A stretch of 19,652 nt of DNA from Bacteroidaceae bacterium (GTDB taxonomy: Bacteria > Bacteroidota > Bacteroidia > Bacteroidales > Bacteroidaceae), in NCBI GenBank assembly GCA_016302435.1, contig JAEDNQ010000017.1, forward strand, positions 1 through 19,652. Direction: 5' to 3'. Below, one piece after another: positions 13,166 to 19,652 of the stretch. The position numbers were made by a program, and so were the translations under genes. The notes under the pieces were generated by a model. The model saw only the letters and a program-made list of their open reading frames with translations, was not told where the DNA came from and did no database searches. The stretch's first letter is position 1. Each line of letters starts with the position of its first letter.

Positions 13166-16100
13166 ATGAACAAGCCGACAATAAAGGAAGTAGAAGAATG
13201 GGTAATGACCCTCTACAACACATGTGAAGAGACCATCACAAGCGCCGAGCGCGCTGAGCAGCACAAGTACGCTACCATGGTGCAGCGTCCGCAGGACAAG
13301 AAGTTCCTCGTGAAGATGCTCGACGAGTCATCCCAGATACGCGACGACAAGAAACTCTCTCGCCGCATCAAAGTGCTCATCGACCAGTATGGCATACCTC
13401 AGTTCCTCAACAAGAGAGATGCCTTCCTCTTCAAGATGTACCAGTCCTTTGGCTACCTCTTCTACCCAATCGCCATCCCCATCATCAAGAAGCGACTGAG
13501 GCTCGACACCTCACGCGTCATCATCGATGCCGCACGTCCATACCTCACCAAGCACCTCGCCACACGCTTCGAACAGAAGATAGGACAGAACGTCAACCTC
13601 CTTGGTGAGGTCGTTCTTGGCAACGAAGAGGCAGACAAGCGCTACTACAGTTACCTCGAAGCTCTCAAGGAACCCGACATCAATTACATCTCCGTCAAGA
13701 TCTCAGGCATCTACGCGCAGACACACGCCCTCAACTACGAGGAGTCCTTCCCCGAGCTCGTCCGCCGCATGTCCGAACTCTACCAGGCAGCCATCCAAAA
13801 CCCATACATCGACGAGAACGGACGCAAGCGCGCCAAGTTCATCAACCTCGACATGGAGGAGTATAAGGATGCCCACCTCACCATGAGACTCTTCAAGGAG
13901 GTGCTCTCCAAGCCCGAGTTCCTCACCTACTCCGCAGGCATCGTGGTGCAGGCCTACCTGCCCGACGCATGGGACTTCCAGACCGAACTCCTCGAGTTCG
14001 CCAAGGAGCGTTGCCTCAGAGGAGGAGCGCCCATCAAGATGCGCATCGTCAAAGGATGCAACCTCGACATGGAGACTGTCGTCGCTTCCCTACGCGGATG
14101 GGAAAACCCCGTGCGCAGCAACAAGACAGAGGTCGACGCCAACTACCTCCACATCATCGAGCGCGGACTCCTGCCCGAGAACTCACAGTATCTCCACATC
14201 GGCATGGCCTCCCACAACCTCTACACCATCTCCTATGCCTACCTCCTCACACAGAAGTACCAGACACCCAAGGACACCTTCTGCTTCGAGATGCTCGAAG
14301 GTATGGCAGACCACGTGTGGAGAGCACAGTCCAAACTGGGCAACCACGTCATTCTCTACACTCCCGTAGTCAAAGATGAGCACTTCCTCAACGCTGTGTC
14401 ATACCTCGTGCGCCGCATGGACGAGAACACAGCACCCGACAACTTCCTCACCCACTCCTTCAACCTCAAGCCAGACACCGACACATGGCGATTCCTCAAG
14501 AAGCAGTTTGAAGACGCATACGCCATCAAGGACAAGCTTGACCACACTCCTCACCGCAAGCAGAACCGCCTCGAGCCCTACAAGCCCGTGCCTCCTATGG
14601 ACCACATGGTGAATGAGCCCGACACCGACTTCGACCGCGAGTGCAACCAGGAGTGGCAGAGACAGATCTTCAAGAAGTGGAAGAAGTCAAAGAGCGACAC
14701 ACCATACGTCATCCCAACTCAGATAGGCGACACCACCGTCACAGGCGACAGCCGCGCTCGCTACTACGACCGCTGCCAGGACGATGAGGTCATGATATGC
14801 GAGATGTCTAAAGCCAACGTGAAGCAGGTGGACGAAATCATACGCATAGCCGACTCCGACCCTAAGGGCTGGAGACAGAAGAGCTTCGAAGAGCGTCACA
14901 AGATAATGTTCGATGCTGCCAACCGCCTCGGCGACATGAGAGGCGACCTCATCGGATGCATGTGCGCCATCACAGGCAAGACTGTCACCGAAGCCGACGT
15001 GGAAGTGAGCGAGGGTATCGACTACTGCCGCTTCTACACTCCTTCTCTCATGCCATTCTACAAGATGAAGGACATAGAGATGAAGGCTAAGGGCACTATA
15101 CTTGTCATCTCACCATGGAACTTCCCATGCGCCATCCCAGTAGGTGGTGTTGTGGCAGGTCTCGCATCGGGCAACACCGTCATCCTCAAGCCTGCCACTG
15201 TGGCAGCTCCTGTAGCATGGCTCTTCGCGAAGGCCTTCTGGGATGCAGGCGTGCCAAAGGAGGCTCTGCAGGTCATCATCACAGAGCGCGACGCTCTCGA
15301 CCGCCTCACTTCCGCTCCCGAAATCAAGCACATCATACTCACGGGAGGCACAGAGACAGCTCAGAGCATAGCCAAGGCTAACCCTGCCAAGCCACTCTCT
15401 GCTGAGACTGGTGGAAAGAACGTGATGATCATCACAGCTTCTGCCGACCGCGACCACGCCATCATGAATGCCTGCGCCTCTGCCTTCGGCAATGCCGGAC
15501 AGAAGTGCTCCGCATGTTCCCTGCTCCTCGTGGAGCGCTCGGTATACGACTCTGAGGAGTTTAAGGTGAAGATGAAGGACTGTGCCACCAGCATCAAGGT
15601 GGGCAGCGTATGGAGCGCGGGCAACATCGTTGGCCCGATGATAACCAACAAGAACGAGAAGCTCCTACAGGCTCTCAACACTCTTGAGCCAGGCGAGTCA
15701 TGGCTCGTGCCTCCACGCTTCGTCGACAAGAACAAGTACATCCTTGCCCCAACAATAAAGTGGGGAGTGAGCCCAAAGAACTTCTCCTTCCGCACTGAGC
15801 TCTTCGGTCCTATGCTCTCCGTCTGTCCGTTCGACACTCTACAGGAGGCCATCGACCTCGTCAACGGTCTCGACTACGGACTGACATCGGGCATACAGTC
15901 TCTCGACGAGAGCGAACGCGCCCTTTGGAAGAACAGCATCATGGCTGGCAACCTCTACATCAACCGAGGCATCACAGGAGCCATCGTCAACCGCCAGCCC
16001 TTCGGCGGCATGAAGCTCTCTGCCTTCGGCGGAGGCATCAAGGCAGGTGGACCCAACTACTGCACACAGTTCATGGTCATCACCGACAAGCCAGGCTCAA

Positions 16101-16609
16101 AGACCGACTACCGCATGAGCTACGCTGAGGCATGGGAGACAGAGTTCAAGGAAGCGCGTGACTGGAACAAGTGCCGTGGCGAACAGAACGTCTTCCGCTA
16201 TCTCCCTCTCAAGGGTGGCATGGCACTCCGTCTCTTCGAGGGCGACACCAACGAGCAGGCAGAGATGGTAGCTCTCGCCGCCAAGATAACAGGCACGCCG
16301 CTGACCATCAGCTTCGACCCGTCCGACGACCGCTCAGCTGCTCTCGCCTCCACAGGAGCCACACTCAAGAAAGAGACTCTCTCCGAGTTCATCAACTCCA
16401 TGTCAAGCTACGAGCGCATCCGCACCTGCTCTGCTGGCATACCTATCCAGATGTACGAGCGAGCAGCCGCCATCAACAAGTTCATCGCCACTGATGCACC
16501 TGTGCGCAACGGCCGCGTAGAGCTCATCCACTACATCAAGGAACAGAGCATCTCCTTCGAGTACCACCGCTACGGCAGCGGTCAGGACCAGACTCCTCCA
16601 GTAGATTAA
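13166..16609 (+). CDS. putA: Bifunctional proline dehydrogenase / glutamate-semialdehyde dehydrogenase (PutA type)
   Basis: 1147 residues. It oxidises proline to pyrroline-5-carboxylate (FAD domain) and then to glutamate (NAD domain). The proline dehydrogenase barrel spans roughly residues 100-440, with VKISGIYAQ, KFINLDMEEYKDAHLT, GIVVQAYLPDAW and RIVKGCNLD (293-301). The aldehyde dehydrogenase part spans roughly 540-1020, with SPWNFP (Asn652), SAETGGKN (Glu747) and GQKCSA (catalytic Cys781), then PFGGMKLSAFGGGIKAGGPNY. The last 120 residues match the C-terminal domain of Bacteroidetes PutA forms. There is no N-terminal ribbon-helix-helix DNA-binding domain like that of enterobacterial PutA, so it should not repress itself. 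It is monocistronic: long leader upstream, strong terminator downstream. Confidence 0.92.
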   Translation: MNKPTIKEVEEWVMTLYNTCEETITSAERAEQHKYATMVQRPQDKKFLVKMLDESSQIRDDKKLSRRIKVLIDQYGIPQFLNKRDAFLFKMYQSFGYLFYPIAIPIIKKRLRLDTSRVIIDAARPYLTKHLATRFEQKIGQNVNLLGEVVLGNEEADKRYYSYLEALKEPDINYISVKISGIYAQTHALNYEESFPELVRRMSELYQAAIQNPYIDENGRKRAKFINLDMEEYKDAHLTMRLFKEVLSKPEFLTYSAGIVVQAYLPDAWDFQTELLEFAKERCLRGGAPIKMRIVKGCNLDMETVVASLRGWENPVRSNKTEVDANYLHIIERGLLPENSQYLHIGMASHNLYTISYAYLLTQKYQTPKDTFCFEMLEGMADHVWRAQSKLGNHVILYTPVVKDEHFLNAVSYLVRRMDENTAPDNFLTHSFNLKPDTDTWRFLKKQFEDAYAIKDKLDHTPHRKQNRLEPYKPVPPMDHMVNEPDTDFDRECNQEWQRQIFKKWKKSKSDTPYVIPTQIGDTTVTGDSRARYYDRCQDDEVMICEMSKANVKQVDEIIRIADSDPKGWRQKSFEERHKIMFDAANRLGDMRGDLIGCMCAITGKTVTEADVEVSEGIDYCRFYTPSLMPFYKMKDIEMKAKGTILVISPWNFPCAIPVGGVVAGLASGNTVILKPATVAAPVAWLFAKAFWDAGVPKEALQVIITERDALDRLTSAPEIKHIILTGGTETAQSIAKANPAKPLSAETGGKNVMIITASADRDHAIMNACASAFGNAGQKCSACSLLLVERSVYDSEEFKVKMKDCATSIKVGSVWSAGNIVGPMITNKNEKLLQALNTLEPGESWLVPPRFVDKNKYILAPTIKWGVSPKNFSFRTELFGPMLSVCPFDTLQEAIDLVNGLDYGLTSGIQSLDESERALWKNSIMAGNLYINRGITGAIVNRQPFGGMKLSAFGGGIKAGGPNYCTQFMVITDKPGSKTDYRMSYAEAWETEFKEARDWNKCRGEQNVFRYLPLKGGMALRLFEGDTNEQAEMVALAAKITGTPLTISFDPSDDRSAALASTGATLKKETLSEFINSMSSYERIRTCSAGIPIQMYERAAAINKFIATDAPVRNGRVELIHYIKEQSISFEYHRYGSGQDQTPPVD

Positions 16610-16639
16610 CACTCTCGGCTTAGCCGACGTAATAAACCC

Positions 16640-16684
16640 AAAGGGCTGCAAGAAGCATTCATCGCTACTTGCAGCCCTTTTTTC
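16640..16684. terminator. Strong terminator between putA and the lysozyme gene
   Basis: AAAGGGCTGCAAG (16640-16652) pairs perfectly over 13 bp with 16668-16680 around a 15-nt loop, followed by T's on the plus strand. It lies 30 bp after the putA stop codon and may also end the convergent lysozyme transcript, although the minus-strand T run is weak. Confidence 0.9.
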
Positions 16685-16719
16685 CATTCAAATAAATATT
16701 GTTCAGAAAGAGTAAAACT

Positions 16720-17550
16720 TCATTTTATCAATATCTCCCTTAGCTGATGTTTGCCTACAAATCGGCTCATGTCAACATCTCCCCTGATGCCACTGACACG
16801 CCCCGTGGCACTGTACTGCCAAAGGAGGTAATCATCGTTGCCATTCAGCTCGGGCTCGTCGAGAGAATAGGATGCTATGAAATACTTGTATTCACTGAGA
16901 CGAGGATTGCCATGGATGTTGCGGTTGTAAAAATTGCGGCCGGTATATATGAGCGGCTTCACACCATACTCCTTCTCAAAGAGAGAGCACAACTCGAGCA
17001 GACGCTGCTGGAACACAGGGATGGACACACCCTTGATGGCCTCTGCATCTATGAGGGGGAGCAGGTCCTGGCTCTTGGTGTCGACGACAGAACAGAAAAG
17101 GTCGAACTGTGCTCGTGCAGAGAGATGGGGACGGAAGAACAGGTAACTGCCTACTTTGAGCCCCACACGCTTGCACTCACGGAAGTTGTATTCGTAACGG
17201 TCGTCTATGGTCTTAACTCCCTCCGTGGCCTTGATGTACACATAGTGCACGTTGGGCTGCTGAGCGACAACATCCCAGTTGATGCGTCCCTGATAGTGGC
17301 TCACGTCTATGCCGTGGAGCTGTTCCACAGTGCCGTGACCAATGAGAGCAGGCATCTCAAGCGGAGATGGATGGCGGTCGGGGCGTGACTTGCGCATGAT
17401 GGGGTCGGGCTGGATGTCTGTCACATATTCGATATGTGCATTTTTCTTTGCCTTCCCATTCTTGCCCCCCTTCTGTGCCAAGAGGACGGAGGAGCATAGG
17501 AAAAAGAGGGTGAGGAAGAGTGATGTGCGGAAAAAAATATTGTTTGTCAT
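16720..17550 (-). CDS. Secreted GH25 family lysozyme (muramidase)
   Basis: 276 residues from MTNNIFFRTSLFLTLFF; an ATG 33 nt further upstream would spoil the signal peptide. Signal peptide about 1-26 (SSVLLAQ), a basic linker, then a GH25 barrel from residue 80: GIDVSHYQGRINW (Asp82), YVYIKATEG (104-111), GSYLFFRP, LIDAEA (Asp168, Glu170, the expected catalytic pair), LWQYSATG and DVDMSRF at the end. It cleaves peptidoglycan between MurNAc and GlcNAc, probably in the periplasm or outside. It is divergent from the nudC-like gene and convergent with putA, so it stands alone. Whether it serves wall turnover or attack on neighbours cannot be told. Confidence 0.9.
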   Translation of the reverse strand: MTNNIFFRTSLFLTLFFLCSSVLLAQKGGKNGKAKKNAHIEYVTDIQPDPIMRKSRPDRHPSPLEMPALIGHGTVEQLHGIDVSHYQGRINWDVVAQQPNVHYVYIKATEGVKTIDDRYEYNFRECKRVGLKVGSYLFFRPHLSARAQFDLFCSVVDTKSQDLLPLIDAEAIKGVSIPVFQQRLLELCSLFEKEYGVKPLIYTGRNFYNRNIHGNPRLSEYKYFIASYSLDEPELNGNDDYLLWQYSATGRVSGIRGDVDMSRFVGKHQLREILIK

Positions 17551-17572
17551 GTTTGGATTGCTTTTCAGACTA

Positions 17573-17603
17573 CAAAAGTACACACTTTCGTTCTAATTTC
17601 CAA
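17573..17603 (-). promoter_or_regulatory. Promoter of the GH25 lysozyme gene
   Basis: On the minus strand TACTTTTG (17580-17573) matches TAnnTTTG, and 20 bp upstream is TTG (17603-17601) of a -33 box reading GTTG. The start of transcription would be only about 15 nt before the chosen ATG, which supports that start. Confidence 0.6.
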
Positions 17604-17675
17604 CTTCTGACCCGTTTGTTTGCGAATTTAATATTTTTAAATACAATATATAACAATTATATCACAAATAATGAC

Positions 17676-17683
17676 TAATTTTG
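17676..17683 (+). promoter_or_regulatory. Possible -7 element of the nudC-like gene
   Basis: TAATTTTG matches TAnnTTTG and points toward the Nudix gene about 100 bp downstream. No TTTG is seen at the usual distance upstream, so this is a weak call. Confidence 0.3.
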
Positions 17684-17786
17684 AATCTTGAAAGGCTTCA
17701 GGGCTCTCATAACGTCGCTTTCCTGCGAGAGAAACCGGCGAGCACATTAATACATAATATTATAGAACAAGAGATACTTCTGAACA

Positions 17787-18569
17787 ATGAAAACAACGGA
17801 CACCTATTGGTTTATATTCATTGCAAACAATATTCTTCTTCTTCACGACGAGAACGGCTACCACATCCCCTGTGCGCCCCACCCTCCTCTGCCCCTGAAG
17901 AATTGGACACTCCGTCAGCCTCTTCCTGCCCTCCGTGGAAAGGCCTGCATGGCATACAGCATCAGCGTGCCCCCTGCCGACATGAAAGGCCTTGAGACAA
18001 TAGGCTTGAGGCAGTCGTGGCATCTGCTCGACAAAGACTTCTACCAGATGGCAGCCAAGGCCTACGAACTCCTTTACTGGGACAGCAACACGCGATACTG
18101 CGGTGTGTGCGGAGCACCAATGAAGCGCCATACCGACATCAGCAAGCGATGCACCAACTGCGGCAAAGAGGTATGGCCACAGGTAAGCCCTGCCATCATC
18201 GTGCGCATAAGGAAGGGGGACAAGATACTGATGGTTCATGCGCTCAACTTCAGCAGAAGGGAGATGTACGGCCTCGTGGCAGGATTTGTAGAGACAGGCG
18301 AGACATTGGAGGAGTGTGTGAGAAGAGAGGTGAAGGAGGAAGTAGGAGTGAATATCGACAATATACGCTACTTCGGCAGCCAGCCTTGGCCCTACCCTTG
18401 CGGCATCATGATAGGTTTCACAGCCGACTACGTGGACGGCGACATCCATGTGCAGGAAGAGGAACTGAGCAACGCAGGATGGTTTGGAGCGGACAACCTC
18501 CCTCCCATACCAGACAAGATGTCGATAGCTCGACAGCTGATAGACGACTTTCTCGGCACACACGATTAA
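17787..18569 (+). CDS. nudC: NAD(H) pyrophosphatase / RNA decapping Nudix hydrolase (NudC type)
   Basis: 260 residues. A zinc ribbon has Cys105, Cys108, Cys122 and Cys125. The Nudix box runs from Gly166 to Val188 and fits GX5EX7REUXEEXGU exactly (Glu172, Arg180, Glu181, Glu184, Glu185, Gly187). SQPWPYP (198-204) is the NudC specificity motif, usually SQPWPFP. The N-terminal 95 residues are the less conserved NudC N-domain. It hydrolyses NADH to NMNH and AMP and, in studied members, removes NAD caps from RNA. Cytoplasmic. Length is normal for the family. Confidence 0.93.
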   Translation: MKTTDTYWFIFIANNILLLHDENGYHIPCAPHPPLPLKNWTLRQPLPALRGKACMAYSISVPPADMKGLETIGLRQSWHLLDKDFYQMAAKAYELLYWDSNTRYCGVCGAPMKRHTDISKRCTNCGKEVWPQVSPAIIVRIRKGDKILMVHALNFSRREMYGLVAGFVETGETLEECVRREVKEEVGVNIDNIRYFGSQPWPYPCGIMIGFTADYVDGDIHVQEEELSNAGWFGADNLPPIPDKMSIARQLIDDFLGTHD

Positions 18570-18668
18570 CTTATTCCAACAGGACAGGTAGGGTTACCTA
18601 AAGCAGATACGTCCATATATATTACATGTAGGTAGGTTCTATTAATTACAATTCATACGAACAGGAAT

Positions 18669-19361
18669 ATGAACACAAGAAGCATAATAAGCATATCACT
18701 TGCGGCGGCGGTGCTGGCATCGAGCTGCAACAGCTCATACGAAGCGTCAGGCGGAGTGACGGGAGCCATTATAGGCTCTCATGTTGGCGAGACAATAGGT
18801 TTTCTGTCAGGCAGCGGCAGATACAGAGGTGAGAGTGCAGCCCTTGGCAGCCTCATTGGCACAGGCGTGGGCGCCATCCTCGGTGTGGGCATAGCAAGGC
18901 AGACTGAGCGCAATATTCGCAAGGGCTACGAAGCAGACTCATACAGCGAAGAGAGATACGGCAGTGATGACTATCAGATAGGAGGAGGTGCCACATACGA
19001 GGGCAGCGACCAAGGATATTCGTTCTCGTCCAACCTCAACATGTCCGACATCTCCTACACAGACACTGACGGCGATGGTTACCTGTCTAAGAATGAAGTC
19101 ATAGAGATAGCGGCGAAGATAGAGAACACGTCCGACCATCCGTTGCGCAACGTGTCCATCAGTCTGACAACCTACAACGAGAAATACTGCGCCGTGTCGC
19201 CCTCGCTCACCATCGACCTCCGTCCAGGAGAAAAGACCATCTACACAGGCCGCATCTTCTGCAAAAAGTCCAAGAGAGGCAGAAAAGCCACCTTCTCTCT
19301 CTCAGCCACGTCCCAAGGACTTTCGTCTGCACACAAGAGTTTCTCCATCTACATGAGATGA
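18669..19361 (+). CDS. Glycine-zipper lipoprotein with EF-hand loop
   Basis: 230 residues. Lipoprotein signal ending LASSC (Cys20). Residues about 28-75 contain a glycine-zipper pattern (GGVTGAIIGSHVGETIG, GSLIGTGVGAILGVGIA) as in membrane-associated 17-kDa-type lipoproteins. Residues 132-143 (DTDGDGYLSKNE) form a complete EF-hand calcium loop: Asp132, Asp134, Asp136, Gly137, Leu139, Glu143. The C-terminal about 85 residues (VIEIAAKIENTSDHPLRNVS...LRPGEKTIYTGRI) resemble a CARDB-like beta-sandwich. It is probably an envelope structural protein; its partner is unknown. It lies 99 bp after nudC and no clear promoter was found in that gap. Confidence 0.75.
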   Translation: MNTRSIISISLAAAVLASSCNSSYEASGGVTGAIIGSHVGETIGFLSGSGRYRGESAALGSLIGTGVGAILGVGIARQTERNIRKGYEADSYSEERYGSDDYQIGGGATYEGSDQGYSFSSNLNMSDISYTDTDGDGYLSKNEVIEIAAKIENTSDHPLRNVSISLTTYNEKYCAVSPSLTIDLRPGEKTIYTGRIFCKKSKRGRKATFSLSATSQGLSSAHKSFSIYMR

Positions 19362-19388
19362 CGCTGGGACTCTATCGAAGCACAGGGC

Positions 19389-19652
19389 TTACCATCCGGA
19401 GCGTTCACAATGTGAATAGTTAATTGGGTGTCCAGTTAGCCGTTCCAAATGAAGGCACAGGGGCTGATGCCTTTGATTCGTGTCCGCCCTGACTGTTCGT
19501 GCAAGTGAGAGCAGAGCATCAAGCTTGCCTTGAATGCTATGCCGAGCGCAGCCGAACTTGTCGGAACGAAAAGGGCAACCAGCGCACCTTGGGTTGATTG
19601 TGCGCCCTGAAAGGGCAATTTGCGCATAGCCCAGGGCAGAGCGAAGCGGCAC
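19389..19652. repeat. GC-rich palindromic sequence, probable dispersed repeat, cut by window edge
   Basis: About 260 bp after the last gene with several short palindromes: GCCCT-GAA-AGGGC at 19604-19616, GCCC-A-GGGC at 19629-19637, and AGCATCAAG paired with CTTGAATGCT at 19515-19538 (one bulge). The minus strand is open from the window edge for 87 codons (about MPLRSALGYAQIALSGR to SHCERSGW), with Cys, Arg and Pro composition typical of frames across repetitive palindromes rather than a protein. It resembles extragenic palindromic repeats seen in multiple copies in Bacteroidales genomes; this is from memory. Confidence 0.45.

Noticed and set aside
11524..18620. Shared 12-mer ACGTCCATATAT at 11524 and 18609
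   Set aside because: One 12-bp match between AT-rich intergenic sites is expected by chance in 20 kb.

Overview
The window looks like chromosomal DNA of a Bacteroidales bacterium, most likely in the Prevotella/Segatella area. The evidence is a SusC/SusD pair with Bacteroidetes-type lipoproteins, the clade-typical gene set BT4734-like primase domain / DUF3987 / DUF4248 / HU-like protein, and several promoters that fit the Bacteroidetes pattern TTTG-N19-20-TAnnTTTG. Nothing in the sequence fixes the species.

Left part (1-4621, minus strand): a compact operon runs from a textbook promoter at 4591-4621 through a VirE/BT4734-like primase-fold protein, a PriCT-2 + DUF3987 helicase-like protein and a small DUF4248 protein. 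It is followed, probably from its own promoter near 1513-1520, by an HU-like DNA-binding protein carrying an InlB-type repeat domain, and ends at a strong terminator (177-245). The non-coding DNA here is unusually repeat-rich: a 22-bp periodic array with a palindromic core (1377-1498), an alternating 9-bp array (1183-1299), phased ATTGCTG / TTGCCATGA motifs (1-171), and a cluster of TGGCAC motifs inside the DUF3987 gene. Primase plus helicase plus HU plus iteron-like repeats looks like a replication or DNA-processing module of a mobile or formerly mobile element. This is the most promising part of the window.

Middle part (4622-6740): an AT-rich island with one unrecognised 357-residue protein (minus strand) that has its own terminator. 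Upstream of it lies a small unit resembling a type I toxin-antitoxin locus: a 19-residue hydrophobic ORF behind a 14-nt perfect Shine-Dalgarno match, with a consensus promoter on the opposite strand.

Right part (6637-19361): GC-richer housekeeping and nutrient-uptake genes. A SusC-like outer-membrane transporter without a normal 5' end is followed by SusD, a third surface lipoprotein and a gene remnant. Next comes a leader region (31-bp degenerate repeats, a 30-codon ORF, a 12-bp perfect hairpin) and a large PutA-type proline-to-glutamate enzyme ending at a strong terminator. A secreted GH25 lysozyme (minus strand) is divergent from a NudC-type NAD(H)/RNA-cap pyrophosphatase, followed by a glycine-zipper lipoprotein with an EF-hand loop. 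The last 290 bp hold GC-rich palindromes that look like a dispersed repeat cut by the window edge.

Limits: all family calls come from reading motifs, with no database search. Promoters and RNA structures were read by eye.
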